Source of the DNA: Natronolimnohabitans innermongolicus JCM 12255
Lineage (GTDB): Archaea; Halobacteriota; Halobacteria; Halobacteriales; Natrialbaceae
NCBI RefSeq assembly: GCF_000337215.1
Contig: NZ_AOHZ01000061.1
Coordinates: 56,162-120,161, forward strand
Length of the DNA stretch: 64,000 nt
Direction: 5' to 3'
Positions within the stretch are counted from its first letter, which is position 1; every line of letters starts with the position of its first letter. Below, piece by piece: positions 32,728-42,629 of this stretch. Below the pieces are notes generated by a model. That model was not told the origin of the DNA. It saw only the letters and a program-made list of their open reading frames with translations, and ran no database searches. Position numbers and translations under genes: made by a program.

Positions 32728-35454
32728 ATGAGCACCGATACCGACGACGCGGACGAACTCACCGAGGACGAGCAACAGGAGCTCATGGAGGAGGTCCAGC
32801 GCCGCCGCACCCACCGCGGACTGGCGGTCGCGATCGTCGCCGCGATCGCCATCGCCTTCTCGGCGTTCCAGATCTGGATCGCCGCCCGCGGGCGCACCTT
32901 CGGCGCGACGCTGCCGGTCGTCGGCGAGTTCGAACTCGTCGCGCTCCAGCAGCTACAGGTCAACGCGATCCACGTGGCGTTCGCGCTGGTGCTGGCGTTC
33001 TTGCTCTTCCCGACGAGTCGCGGCGACGGCTTCGTCGCTCGGCGACTCGGTCGAATCGAACCGGCCGTCAGGAGCCGACTCGGCGACGAACACCCCCTCA
33101 CTCGAGCGACCGCGATCGTCGCCCGCGGCTTCCGGTGGGCGTTCCTCGATCCCGATATGAACCGGATCGCGCCGGTCGACGTCCTCCTGGCCGTTCTCGC
33201 GACGATGCCGGCGTACTACATCGCGACCAACTTCGAGGAGATCCGCCAGATCTCGGTCCAACGGTTCGAGGGGACGCAGGCGCTCCACGACGTCTTCCCG
33301 CTGCTCGAACCGCTCGTCGTCGGCCTCGCCGCGGTCGGCGTGCCGATCGACGAGGCCTCCGCGGCGTTCGTTCTGGGCGTCATGGGAATGCTGTTGGTCC
33401 TCGAGGCGACCCGCCGGTCGCTCGGCTTGCTCCTCGCCTCGCTGGTCGGGCTGTTCATCGTCTACGCCCGCTGGGGCTACCACATCCCCCGCGACTCGAC
33501 GATCGGCGCGCTGGCCATCCAGCCCGATACGTGGGACAACATCGTCTACAACCTCTGGTACACCGTCGAGGCGGGCGTCCACAGCCAGCCGGTCTCCGTC
33601 AGCGTCCGCTTTATCTTCATCTTCATCCTCTTCGGCGCGTTCCTCGAGATGAGCGGCGCGGGCAGGTGGTTCATCGACCTCGCCTACTCGGCGACCGGCA
33701 CCCGCGAGGGCGGTCCGGCGAAGGCGAGCGTCGTCTCGAGTGGCTTCATGGGCATGCTCAGCGGCTCCTCGATCGCCAACACGGTGACGACGGGCGCGTT
33801 CACGATCCCGCTGATGAAGCGGTCGGGCTACTCCCCGGAGTTCTCGGGGGCCGTCGAGTCCTCGTCGTCCTCGGGCGGCCAGATGCTGCCGCCCGTGATG
33901 GGCGCCGCGGCGTTCCTCATCGTCGAGTTCACTGGGACGCCGTACGCCGACGTGATCATCGCCGCCACGCTGCCCGCCATCGCCTTCTTCTTCGGCATGT
34001 GGGTGATGGTCCACTTCGAGGCCGTCCGGGGCGGCATCGGCGGGCTCTCGCGAACGCAACTGCCGAGCATTCCGGCCGCGCTGCGACGGGGCTGGTTCTA
34101 CCTGATTCCGGTCGTCTTGTTGCTGTACTACCTGGTCGTCGCCCGGCTCTCGATCAACCGCGCCGGCTGGCTGACGATCGTCGCGGTGATCGCCCTGCTC
34201 GCGGTCATCGCTGCCTACGACGAGCGGACCCGACTCCCGCTGTTCGCCACGATCGCCGCCGTTGCGATCCTCCAGGCCTGGTCGTACGCGACCGTCGGCG
34301 GCGGACTCGCCGACGCGATACGGGCGTTCGCCGGCCTCGAGGCGGCCGGAACCGGGCTGGCGCCGAGCGCCGCCGTGTCGGCCACACTCGGCGACCTCGC
34401 GCTGATCGCCACGCTCGTCAGCGTCGCCTTCATCCTCCTGCGTCCGCGGGCCGAGGCGCCGCTGCTCGAGTTCGACCCCGCGGTCGACGAGGCGGCCGAC
34501 CGGAGCGCCGACGCGATCGGTCGCCCCTCGCTGTCGAAAAACCGGGCCTACCGGTTCGGCGCGTTCGTCTTGCGATCGATGGACGCCGGGGCCCGCACCG
34601 CGACGACGGTCGTCGTCGCCGTCGCCGCCGCCGGCGTCGTCCCGGGCGTCATCAGCGTCACCGGCCTCGGCCCGAACCTGGCCGCGCTCATCAGCGACGT
34701 CAGCGGCGAGTCGATGCTGGTCCTGTTGACGCTGACCGGCGTCGCCTCGATCATCTTCGGGATGGGGATGCCGACGACGGCGATGTACATCATCCTGATC
34801 GCGATGCTCGAGGCCCCGCTCGTCGAGGCCGGCGTCATGGTGCTGGCCGCTCACCTGTTCGTCCTCTACTGGGGGCTGATGGCCGACGTCACGCCGCCGG
34901 TCGCCGTCGCCGCCTTCGCCGGGGCCGGCGTCGCGAAGGCCGACGAGATGAAGACCGCGGTGATCGCGTTTACCCTCTCGCTGAACAAGGTCCTCGTGCC
35001 GTTCGCGTTCGTCTTCTCGCCGGGCATCCTGTTGTTCCGGCAGGTCGACGGCGAGTGGTCGCTGATCGGCTGGGCCGACGTCGCGGACCTCGGGTACTTC
35101 GTCCCCGACGTGGTGATCCCCGTCGTCGGTATGTTCCTCGGAGTGTACGCGCTGGGCGTGACCATCATCGGTTACCAGTACGCGCGCGTCGGTCAGGTGC
35201 GCCGGGCGCTGTACTCGGTGGCCTCGATCTTTCTGATGGTTCCCGAGGTCCCCCTCCTCGTAGTCGAGGCGGTCCTCGCGCTCTTCGGAATCCCCTCCGC
35301 GCTGACCGTCTTCCAGGTCACCTTCCCGCTGCGGCTCGTCGGGCTGGCGATGCTCGTCGGCCTCTCCTACGAAAATCGGACGAGAGCTCCCGAAGACGTC
35401 GACGAACGCGACGATCCCGACGAACCCGCCGCGGCGACACCCGGCGACGTCTGA
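32728..35454 (+). CDS. TRAP transporter fused permease (4TM + 12TM, TAXI type)
   Basis: 908 aa integral membrane protein joining the small (DctQ-like) and large (DctM-like) TRAP subunits. The amino-terminal part has about four helices; the large part has the conserved VVSSGFMGMLSGSSIANTVTTGAFTIPLMKRSGY, ESSSSSGGQMLPPVMGAAAF, and a second similar half with IFGMGMPTTAMYIILI and WGLMADVTPPVAVAAFAGAGVAKADEM. These are the paired hairpin motifs of the transport core. Uses an ion gradient, probably Na+, to drive uptake with the TAXI binding protein. Overlapping antisense frames are shadows of its GC-rich codons. Confidence 0.93.
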   Translation: MSTDTDDADELTEDEQQELMEEVQRRRTHRGLAVAIVAAIAIAFSAFQIWIAARGRTFGATLPVVGEFELVALQQLQVNAIHVAFALVLAFLLFPTSRGDGFVARRLGRIEPAVRSRLGDEHPLTRATAIVARGFRWAFLDPDMNRIAPVDVLLAVLATMPAYYIATNFEEIRQISVQRFEGTQALHDVFPLLEPLVVGLAAVGVPIDEASAAFVLGVMGMLLVLEATRRSLGLLLASLVGLFIVYARWGYHIPRDSTIGALAIQPDTWDNIVYNLWYTVEAGVHSQPVSVSVRFIFIFILFGAFLEMSGAGRWFIDLAYSATGTREGGPAKASVVSSGFMGMLSGSSIANTVTTGAFTIPLMKRSGYSPEFSGAVESSSSSGGQMLPPVMGAAAFLIVEFTGTPYADVIIAATLPAIAFFFGMWVMVHFEAVRGGIGGLSRTQLPSIPAALRRGWFYLIPVVLLLYYLVVARLSINRAGWLTIVAVIALLAVIAAYDERTRLPLFATIAAVAILQAWSYATVGGGLADAIRAFAGLEAAGTGLAPSAAVSATLGDLALIATLVSVAFILLRPRAEAPLLEFDPAVDEAADRSADAIGRPSLSKNRAYRFGAFVLRSMDAGARTATTVVVAVAAAGVVPGVISVTGLGPNLAALISDVSGESMLVLLTLTGVASIIFGMGMPTTAMYIILIAMLEAPLVEAGVMVLAAHLFVLYWGLMADVTPPVAVAAFAGAGVAKADEMKTAVIAFTLSLNKVLVPFAFVFSPGILLFRQVDGEWSLIGWADVADLGYFVPDVVIPVVGMFLGVYALGVTIIGYQYARVGQVRRALYSVASIFLMVPEVPLLVVEAVLALFGIPSALTVFQVTFPLRLVGLAMLVGLSYENRTRAPEDVDERDDPDEPAAATPGDV

Positions 35455-35562
35455 GCCGGACGGCGCCTCGAGATCACAGCGAGCGACTCGCCTCGTCGAT
35501 CTCGGTCCGAACCGCCGCGCTTCGAAACGGCTATTGGGATCACGTCGAATCGCTCACACACG

Positions 35563-35736
35563 ATGGATCTCACCGCGTTCCTCCTCGCGACGCTGGTCGC
35601 CCACATCGGGCTCGCGATCTTCGTCACCGCCCATGCCGCGCTCACCGGCGAAGACGCGGGCAACTGGCCCTACATCACGCTCGCGCTCGGACTGGCCGGC
35701 GTCGCCGGCTACTTCTTCTACGACGAGTGGCAGTAG
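35563..35736 (+). CDS. Small two-helix membrane protein (57 aa)
   Basis: 57 codons starting MDLTAFLLATLVAHIGLAIF with a second hydrophobic helix (YITLALGLAGVAGYFFY) and the acidic end DEWQ. The helix-loop-helix arrangement and third-base GC pattern look real. It follows the TRAP permease by 108 nt in the same direction, so it could be an accessory subunit or an independent gene. Function unknown. Confidence 0.65.
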   Translation: MDLTAFLLATLVAHIGLAIFVTAHAALTGEDAGNWPYITLALGLAGVAGYFFYDEWQ

Positions 35737-35858
35737 CGCGGTGTCGTCGTCAGGCGGTCGAGAAGTGAAAACGGCCTCCACGACTGAAAACAGCCTCCGT
35801 ATCGAACCTACCGAGCCGATCGACCGTCCCAACCGAACCGAGCCGCCGGGAACCGCGA

Positions 35859-37361
35859 TCAGGCCAGGAAGACGTGTCGCGGCCGGTCCTCGAGGACGTC
35901 GCGACCGAACTCGACGGCCTCGGAGAAGGCGTCGCTGCGGAAAAACTGCATGGCGTCCTCGCGGGAGTCCCAGCGGCTGGCGATGAACATGTCGTTTTCG
36001 TCTTCGCGGTTGATCAGCAGGTCCGTCTTCCGGTGGCCGTCCATGTCGGCCAGCAGGGCGCCGGCGTCGTCGAAGGTGTCCGTAAAGTCCTCGCGGTGGT
36101 CGGGCTTGACGGTGTAGAACATCCCCATCGTGCCCCAGGAGTCGTCGTCATCGTCGCCGGCCTGGCGGACGACGTCCGGTAGATCCGCGAGGAAGCCCGC
36201 GGCCGTGTTGGCGGCGCGTTCGGTCTCCCAGAGGCTGACGACCGCGGCCTCGCTGTCGTCGTCTCGCGGTCCGTAGACGGCCGTCTTCACGTGCGTATCG
36301 TAGTGGTCGAAGTTCTGGCGCAGGCCGTCGACTTCCTCGAACAGTTCGTCGGTGTCGGCCGCCGAGTAGAGGACGACCGCGTGAACGTCCTCGCCGTGTG
36401 GCTGGCCGGCGTAGACGTCCATGTCGGCGAGTTCGCTGCGGATGTCCGTCTCGTCGTCGCCGTCATCGCCGTGCGGACCGCCGGAGCCGTGGTGGCCGCC
36501 GCCGCTCGAGTCCCCGCCGTGGGGATGCCCGCCGCTTTCACCGCTCGCGTGGGGATGCCCACCGGAGCCACCCTCCTGTGGCACGGGCTCGCCGTCGAGA
36601 TACGCGCCGAGGTTCTCGGGCGGGAACCGCCGCGCCGAGAGGAACCGACCGAACTCGGCGAAGCGCGAACTCGAGGGGTCGAAGCGCATCTCGTAGAGCA
36701 GTTCCTTGACGTCGGTCGGATCGTCGCCGAAGAGGGTGATCCCCCACTCGAAGTCGTCGAGTCCGAGGCTGCCGGAGATGATCTGGGTAACCCGACCGGC
36801 GTAGCCCTTGCCGATCTCGCCGTGGTTGGCGAGGTAGTCGGCGCGCTCGTCGAAGGGCAGTTCGTACCAGTTGTGGTCGGGACCGCGCCGTTTGCTCATC
36901 GGGTAGAAGCTCAGGAAGTCGGCGTCCGGAATGTCCGGCTTGAGCCGCGACTCGATGTAGCGTTTCATCCCGGCGTCTTCCATCTCCGCGTCGTCGTCGA
37001 AAAAGTCCTGAGACATGTAGCCCGACACCTCGGTGACGGAGAGGTAGGAGTCGGCGCGCTCGGTGAACTCCGCGAGCGCGGTCCCCTCGAACCGCCGCTC
37101 GAGCGTGTCGAGGTGCTCGAGGGTCGGCCGCAGGTGCAAGAACAGGAGGTCCGCCTTGTGGCCGAGAACGGAGTACGTTGCCGACCCGCCCTCGTCGGCG
37201 TCGGCGACGCTCTCGGCGGCGGTCAGGTAGTCGATGCCCTCCTCGATTGCCCGCTCGCGACGCCGCTGTGGCGCGTCGCGCCAGGCGTCCCAGTCGATCG
37301 ACCGGAAGTCGTGCAGGACGTACCAGCCCTCTTCGGTCTGTGGCGGCTGCCGTCGTTCCAT
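35859..37361 (-). CDS. pitA: Chlorite dismutase-like/ABM-domain fusion protein (PitA type)
   Basis: 500 aa. Residues 1-255 form a chlorite dismutase/HemQ-like domain (EGWYVLHDFRSIDW, ADLLFLHLRPT, FYPMSKRRGPDHNWYELPF, GITLFGDDPTDVKELLYEMRFDPSSSRFAEFG). A Gly/His-rich linker of about 40 residues (261-303) carries repeated GGHPH and GGHHG. The last about 190 residues hold two ferredoxin-like beta-alpha segments ending in an ABM (antibiotic biosynthesis monooxygenase) domain (GMFYTVKPDHREDF and FIASRWDSREDAMQFFRSDAF). This architecture is the haloarchaeal PitA fusion. Coproheme decarboxylation or heme handling is plausible for the Cld half; the physiological role is not established. Confidence 0.87.
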   Translation of the reverse strand: MERRQPPQTEEGWYVLHDFRSIDWDAWRDAPQRRRERAIEEGIDYLTAAESVADADEGGSATYSVLGHKADLLFLHLRPTLEHLDTLERRFEGTALAEFTERADSYLSVTEVSGYMSQDFFDDDAEMEDAGMKRYIESRLKPDIPDADFLSFYPMSKRRGPDHNWYELPFDERADYLANHGEIGKGYAGRVTQIISGSLGLDDFEWGITLFGDDPTDVKELLYEMRFDPSSSRFAEFGRFLSARRFPPENLGAYLDGEPVPQEGGSGGHPHASGESGGHPHGGDSSGGGHHGSGGPHGDDGDDETDIRSELADMDVYAGQPHGEDVHAVVLYSAADTDELFEEVDGLRQNFDHYDTHVKTAVYGPRDDDSEAAVVSLWETERAANTAAGFLADLPDVVRQAGDDDDDSWGTMGMFYTVKPDHREDFTDTFDDAGALLADMDGHRKTDLLINREDENDMFIASRWDSREDAMQFFRSDAFSEAVEFGRDVLEDRPRHVFLA

Positions 37362-37546
37362 GTGCGCGGGTTGGGACGGCGACGCTAAGAAGGACAGGGT
37401 TTCGATCCGCGATCGAATGACCGTCCAGTCACAGTCGTGTCCGCGTCCGCGTCCATCGGCGGAGCGACCCGACCGACGCCGGGGCTCGAGGCGCGGCCGA
37501 AGCCAGCCGAAACCCTTTACGTCCGCCCGATCAAGTGACGGCTCAC

Positions 37547-38140
37547 ATGCGGAAAAGCGGGCCGCCGAAGGGGCTTATCGCCTACCTCGTCCTCGAGTTG
37601 CTCGAGGAAAAGCCCCGATACGGCTACGAGATCTTAAAGGAGATCGGAGCGTTAAGCGGCGGTCACTGGGAGCCTTCCTACGGCTCCGTCTACCCTATTC
37701 TCTACAAGTTCGAAGAGGAGGGCTGGGCCGAACGGATCGAGCGAGAGGACGAGCCCGACCGGAAGTACTTCGAACTCACCGACGCGGGTCGGGAGGAACT
37801 CGCCGACCGCCGCGAGAGCTGCACCGAGAAGGCGCGCGACTTTGCTGACGTCATTCTCGGCTACTTCCACGTCTACGCGGCGTTCTCGACGGACGAGCGC
37901 TTCGACATTCCCGACCACGACGGCGAGTGGCAGTTCGACGAGGCGTTCAGCGAGTGGATCGTCGAACAGGTCGCCCGCCACCACGAGCGGTACTTCGAGA
38001 CGACGTTCGAGCGACTCGAGGCGACGCCCGAGGAGTTCGACGCCCGCCACGGGATCGGCCGTGCGAGCGGAACGGACGACGCACGCGACCGAGAAGGAGA
38101 GCGAGATCAGGAGCGAGAAGACAGTGCGGCCGAATCCTAA
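37547..38140 (+). CDS. PadR-family transcriptional regulator
   Basis: 197 aa. The winged-helix PadR domain occupies residues 1-95: GLIAYLVLELLEEKPRYGYEILKEI, SYGSVYPILYKFEEEGWAE and DRKYFELTDAGREELADRRE. The C-terminal helical region (about 100-170) should mediate dimerisation and ends in a charged Arg/Glu/Asp tail. Such proteins are usually repressors responding to hydrophobic compounds or redox signals. The gene is divergent from pitA with 185 nt between starts, so pitA or its own promoter is a possible target. ATG 37547 follows a CCCTTTACG box (37513-37521); GTG 37535 is an alternative. Confidence 0.88.
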   Translation: MRKSGPPKGLIAYLVLELLEEKPRYGYEILKEIGALSGGHWEPSYGSVYPILYKFEEEGWAERIEREDEPDRKYFELTDAGREELADRRESCTEKARDFADVILGYFHVYAAFSTDERFDIPDHDGEWQFDEAFSEWIVEQVARHHERYFETTFERLEATPEEFDARHGIGRASGTDDARDREGERDQEREDSAAES

Positions 38141-38162
38141 ACTGCGCCGGTCGGAGCGTTGG

Positions 38163-39995
38163 TCAGACGACGAACGGCATGATCAACACGACGAGGAAGC
38201 TGACGAGCATCGCCAGTCCCACGGTGGTCGTCACCGTCCGAACGTGGCCCCGCGTCGTCTCGAATGGGAGGCGGGAGACGACCGCCTCGGTGCTCGTGCG
38301 CAAGATATGGCCGCCGTCTAGCGGGAACGCCGGAATGCAGTTGAACAGCCCGAGCTGGACGTTGATCCAGCCGGTCCAGAACAGGATGTTCGCGGCGAAA
38401 AAGACCGTGCTGTCGCCGAGCATCGCCAGCGTTCCCTGCACCTCGTAGAAGTTCTGTACGCCGCCGGTAAAGCCGGCGAAGTTGAACGGCAACGCCCCGA
38501 CGACGCCGATCACCGGAAGCGCGATCGCCAGCGCGGTCTTTCCGATGAACGAGTCGGCCAGCGCGCCGAAGCCGCTGTCGCCGTCGCCGCCGAGTATCGC
38601 CAGGTACTGCTCTGCGGGGTACAGCTGCACGCCGAGGTCGGCGACCTCGAAGCCGGACGTCCCCGGATTGATGAGCACGCCGAGGAAGCCGGTATCGTCC
38701 CGCGGATGCTCGTCGAGCGTCACGTCGTACTCCTGGCGGTCGTCGTCGTCGCCGACGTAGCCCGCGACGGTGACCGTCTGGTCGGGTTCGGTCTCGCCGA
38801 GCACCGACTCGAGGTCGGCCGACGACTGGACGCGCTCGCCGTCGAGTTCGGTGATGACGAACGGATCGTCGAGCGACCCGGTCGCCGCCTCGAGCGGTCC
38901 GTCCTCGGAGACGTCGGCGGCGGCTCCGATCGGCACCTCGCGTTCGTCCGTCTCGCCGTTGACGTCGACCGTCAGCGTGACGCGTTCGGCGTCGCCGACG
39001 GCGTTCTGAAAGCCGTCCTCGCTGGCGATCCGCTCGCCGTCGACGGCGGTGATCGTGTCCCCGGCCGCCAGGTCGCCGGGACCGTCTTCGATCGCCGCGG
39101 TGACCAACAGCGACCGATCGACGGTGGTGGTCTCTTCCTCGTTGAGTTCGATCTCGACGGTGTCACCGGATGCGGCCTCGAGGGCCGCGTCGAGTTCGTC
39201 GTTCGTTTCGATCGGCTCGCCGTCGACGGCGGTGATGCGATCGTTGGGTTCGATTCCGGCGGTCTCGGCCGACGAGTCGGGAGCGACGCCGCCGACGGCG
39301 GCGCCCGAGGCGACGGCGACCGAGCCGGCTATCGGACCGAACAGCAGGGCGAAGACGATGATCGTGATTGCGAAGTTGTTCGTCACGCCCGCGGCGAACA
39401 TCCGCGTCTGCCCGCCCCGGGAGGCTTCCTTGCTCCCCTCCTGATCGGGTTCGACGAACGCGCCGATGGGGATCACCGCGAGCATCGCGACGCCCATCGA
39501 TCTGATTTCGATATCCTCGACGCGACAGAGGAGTCCGTGTCCGCCCTCGTGGACGACCAGGCCGACGATCAGGCCGGCGACGATACCGGGCGTCGCCGAC
39601 AGCGGGAGGAAGTCGTTGACGCCGGGAAACGGAACGACGTTTCGGGGCTGCTGGACGCCGCCCGTCGGCTGTGGCGACGTGAGCACGGAGATGCCCGCGA
39701 GGAGGAGGACGACGAACATCGTCGCCATCACGACGACGGCGATGCCGACGCCGACGTTCGCCCACGCACGCCAGAAGCGTTTGGGGCCCGACAGCCAGTC
39801 GAGAAAGTCCCGTCCGCGGGTGGTGTGGAAGGTCAAAATCGGTCCCTGCGTGCCGACGTAGGAGGGGAGGAGATCGGCGTTCCGGAGCGCGATGATCGCG
39901 ACCCAGTAGGCCAGCAACCCGATGACGACCCACGTCAGCGTCTCCGAACCGTAGAGTTCGGGGACCGAGACGACAGCCGGGAAACCGTAATCCAT
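38163..39995 (-). CDS. Site-2 protease family intramembrane metalloprotease with PDZ domains
   Basis: 610 aa, about seven or more membrane helices. Zinc site HEGGH in VVHEGGHGLLCRVED, with the second motif FNCIPAFPLDGGHIL near the C-terminus. Between them lie two or three PDZ-like regions (VGGVAPDSSAETAGIEPNDRITAVDGEPI; GDLAAGDTITAVDGERI; DDPFVITELDGERV) that gate substrate access in this family. Cuts transmembrane segments of unidentified proteins. It follows lysS by 108 nt on the same strand. A second, simpler site-2 protease lies at 45.5-46.7 kb. Confidence 0.9.
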   Translation of the reverse strand: MDYGFPAVVSVPELYGSETLTWVVIGLLAYWVAIIALRNADLLPSYVGTQGPILTFHTTRGRDFLDWLSGPKRFWRAWANVGVGIAVVVMATMFVVLLLAGISVLTSPQPTGGVQQPRNVVPFPGVNDFLPLSATPGIVAGLIVGLVVHEGGHGLLCRVEDIEIRSMGVAMLAVIPIGAFVEPDQEGSKEASRGGQTRMFAAGVTNNFAITIIVFALLFGPIAGSVAVASGAAVGGVAPDSSAETAGIEPNDRITAVDGEPIETNDELDAALEAASGDTVEIELNEEETTTVDRSLLVTAAIEDGPGDLAAGDTITAVDGERIASEDGFQNAVGDAERVTLTVDVNGETDEREVPIGAAADVSEDGPLEAATGSLDDPFVITELDGERVQSSADLESVLGETEPDQTVTVAGYVGDDDDRQEYDVTLDEHPRDDTGFLGVLINPGTSGFEVADLGVQLYPAEQYLAILGGDGDSGFGALADSFIGKTALAIALPVIGVVGALPFNFAGFTGGVQNFYEVQGTLAMLGDSTVFFAANILFWTGWINVQLGLFNCIPAFPLDGGHILRTSTEAVVSRLPFETTRGHVRTVTTTVGLAMLVSFLVVLIMPFVV

Positions 39996-40103
39996 TGCTC
40001 CTATCTCCGGGAGGGGCTCTCAAATGGCTTTTGTCTGTCTCGCTCACCTGATCGGTGACCGGCCGCGAGGTCAGTAACGGCGATACCGCCCTCGGCCCTG
40101 CCG

Positions 40104-41786
40104 TCAGCGCTCGCGTCGCAACCGCGTGACGACGAACTCGCGGTCGACCTTCGCGAGGAACGGACCGAGCTTCGGTCCCTGCTCCTCGTCGAAGAACAGG
40201 CGGTAGCCGGCGCCGAAGAAGTCGCCGACGTCGACGTCGTGACGCCTGGCGGTCTCGTAGATCTCGCCCTGCAGTTCCTCGGGATCGATCTCGTCGCTCG
40301 ACTCGACGAAGTCGGCGAGTTCCTCGAGTGCGTCCTCGGTGGCCGCGTCGAAGTCGTGGGCGGGAATCTCGGTGCGCTTGAGTTCGTAGTCGAACTCGTT
40401 TTCGGTCCGTCGCGCCCAGTTGCGGGCCTGTTCGACGCGCGCCAGCGCCCCCTCGACGGCCCACTCGGGGGCGTCGTCCGGAACGTGTCCTTCGCGTCGA
40501 GCGATCTCCTCGCGGAGGTCGGGATCGTCGGTCATGCCGAGGACCGCGGCGAAGGTGTACGGAAGCCGGATGCGCTCTTCGCGCGGTTCCTCGACGAGCA
40601 GCGGGTAGACTCGTTCGGCGAACGCCTCCTCGTCTTCGTCGGCCTCGATCTCGTCGAAGTAGATCGCCTCGAGGCGGTCGAACTCGTCGACCAGTTGGTC
40701 GAGGCGCTCGATGCTGAAGTCCCGCGCCTTCGAGGGGTCCTTCGCGAAGAAGTACCGCAGGACCTCGGGCTCTAACAGCTCGAGGACGTCCGAGACGAGG
40801 ATGACGTTCCCCGCCGACGAGGAGAAGGGCTCGCCCTCGAGGGTGAACCACTCGTAGACCAGCGGAACGGGCGGCTCGATCTCGAGGACGTTGCGCGCGA
40901 CGTCGTCGCCGCTCGGCCAGGAGCCCTCGGCGTGGTCCTTGCCGAAGGGCTCGAAGTCGACGCCCAGCACCTGCCACTGGGCGGGCCACTCGAAGCGCCA
41001 GGGGAGTTTCCCCTCGCGCAGGGTGGCGGTCCCCTCGTGGCCGCAGCCGTCGATCGTCTGGTCGCCGGCGTCCATGTCCGTACAGCGGTAGTCGACGGTC
41101 GCCGGCTCGCTCTCTAGATCCACGCTCGTCACGGTCTCCGTGATCTTGCCACACTCCTCGCAGATCGGGTTGAACGGGACGTAGTCGCCGTCGGCGTCGA
41201 CCGTGTCCTGGTACTCGGAGAGCACTTCGCGTGCGCGCTCTCGGTTTTCGAGGACGTACTTCGTCACGTCCTCGAACGCGCCGCGCTCGTAGAGGTCGGT
41301 GTTCGAGACGAGGTCGATCGGGACGTCGACGGCGTCGGCGCTGTCCGCGATGATCGTCGAGAAGTGATCGCCATAAGAGTCACAGCAGCCGAAGGGATCC
41401 GGAATGTCAGTGTACGGGGCGCCGAGGTTGCGTCCGAGTGCGCCCGCGTCGACCTCGCCTAAGTCGACGAGGTTCCCATCTAAGTCACAGAGCGTCCGCG
41501 GGAGTCCGCGCAGCGGGTCGCGGTCGTCGGTGGTGAACACCTGCCGGACCTCGTGACCCCGCTCGCGCAGCACCTCGGCGACGTAGTAGCCGCGCATGAT
41601 CTCGTTGACGTTGCCCAGGTGGGGGACGCCCGACGGCGAGATACCGCCCTTGACGACGATCGGTTCGTCGCCCCCCCGCTCGGCCACGCGCTCCTCGACG
41701 CGGTCCGCGACGGTATCCGCCCAGAACGCGTGTCGCTCGTCGTCGACCTCGTGCTGGAGCGTGTACGGGCTGCTCTCGTCGCTCAT
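40104..41786 (-). CDS. lysS: Class I lysyl-tRNA synthetase
   Basis: 560 aa. Charges tRNA-Lys; class I LysRS replaces the class II enzyme in most archaea. The HIGH-type motif is GVPHLGN in VKGGISPSGVPHLGNVNEI, and the KMSKS-equivalent is PFSSSAGNVILV. A zinc-ribbon-like insertion is seen (NPICEECGKI and YRCTDMDAGDQTIDGCGHEG). The C-terminal half is the helical anticodon-binding domain. The start ATG (41784-41786) overlaps the stop of pyrH, indicating coupled expression. Confidence 0.95.
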   Translation of the reverse strand: MSDESSPYTLQHEVDDERHAFWADTVADRVEERVAERGGDEPIVVKGGISPSGVPHLGNVNEIMRGYYVAEVLRERGHEVRQVFTTDDRDPLRGLPRTLCDLDGNLVDLGEVDAGALGRNLGAPYTDIPDPFGCCDSYGDHFSTIIADSADAVDVPIDLVSNTDLYERGAFEDVTKYVLENRERAREVLSEYQDTVDADGDYVPFNPICEECGKITETVTSVDLESEPATVDYRCTDMDAGDQTIDGCGHEGTATLREGKLPWRFEWPAQWQVLGVDFEPFGKDHAEGSWPSGDDVARNVLEIEPPVPLVYEWFTLEGEPFSSSAGNVILVSDVLELLEPEVLRYFFAKDPSKARDFSIERLDQLVDEFDRLEAIYFDEIEADEDEEAFAERVYPLLVEEPREERIRLPYTFAAVLGMTDDPDLREEIARREGHVPDDAPEWAVEGALARVEQARNWARRTENEFDYELKRTEIPAHDFDAATEDALEELADFVESSDEIDPEELQGEIYETARRHDVDVGDFFGAGYRLFFDEEQGPKLGPFLAKVDREFVVTRLRRER

Positions 41787-42508
41787 TGCTCGTCAGCGGC
41801 CCAGTAGGTCGGTTCCTCGCCCGCCCCCTCGGGGATCACGTCGGTCCCCTCGTGGTCGCCGTGGCGGACGGCGCGAGCGATCCGGTCCGGATCGGTGCCG
41901 TCGAGAACGATCGTCCGCATTCCCGAGCGCTGGATGATCTTCGCCGCCAGCAGGTCGACCGGGGCCGAGGCGCCGGCGTTCATCTCGAGGCCGGCGATGG
42001 CGTCGACCAGATCGGTCGCGGAGAGTTCGTCGTACTTGGTCGCATCGTCAGTTTCGTTCGGGTCGGCGCTGTAGACGCCGGGAACGCTCGTCGCGTAGAC
42101 GAGCAGGTCGGCGTCGATGTACTCCGCGAGCGCGGCGCCGACGGCGTCCGTGGTCTGGGCCGGCGCGACGCCGCCCATGACACAGATGTCGTCGCGGCGC
42201 AGCGACTCGCTTGCTTTCTCGTAATCTCGGGCCGGCGCGGTGACCGACTCCTCGCCGAGCGCGGCGATGAGCAGCCGTGCGTTCAGTCGCGTGACGTCGA
42301 TCCCCAGCTGATCGAGTTCGATCTCGTTTGCCCCCAGATCGCGCGCGGCGCCGATGTACTCGCGAGCGACGCCGCCGCCCCCGACGACGGCACCGATACG
42401 ACAGCCGTCCGCGGCGAGGTCTTCGACGACGGCCGCGTGCTCTGCCACCCGATCCGCACCCGGCTCGGGGACGAGTACGCTTCCGCCGATAGAAACGACC
42501 ACTTTCAT
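41783..42508 (-). CDS. pyrH: UMP kinase (archaeal type)
   Basis: 241 aa amino-acid-kinase fold. Phosphorylates UMP to UDP with ATP. N-terminal MKVVVSIGGSVLVPEPGAD has the P-loop-like glycines; GAVVGGGGVAREYIGAARDLGAN and the nucleotide-binding VYATSVPGVYSADPN follow, then GASAPVDLLAAKIIQRSG and IVLDGTDPDRIARAV. This is the archaeal PyrH pattern. The ATG at 42506-42508 is the family start; a longer open frame upstream is Arg-rich. Last four bases overlap lysS. Confidence 0.93.
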   Translation of the reverse strand: MKVVVSIGGSVLVPEPGADRVAEHAAVVEDLAADGCRIGAVVGGGGVAREYIGAARDLGANEIELDQLGIDVTRLNARLLIAALGEESVTAPARDYEKASESLRRDDICVMGGVAPAQTTDAVGAALAEYIDADLLVYATSVPGVYSADPNETDDATKYDELSATDLVDAIAGLEMNAGASAPVDLLAAKIIQRSGMRTIVLDGTDPDRIARAVRHGDHEGTDVIPEGAGEEPTYWAADEQ

Positions 42509-42629
42509 GCTACAGCGGTCTAACCGGGTTGCTATCTTAAGGGTTGCCAACTCCGGGCCAGCGCGCCTGTTTCCCACCAGCACGCGAACAGTTCCCGAGG
42601 CGCCGACCGCGCCGACCGACGGGCCCGAG

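Noticed and set aside
33135..35768. Plus-strand frame of 877 codons overlapping the TRAP permease in another frame
   Set aside because: Extremely Arg-rich and without motifs; the permease frame has clear transporter motifs. An out-of-frame shadow.
39163..41154. Minus-strand frame of 663 codons spanning parts of lysS and the site-2 protease
   Set aside because: Arg-rich, crosses two real genes and has no family match.
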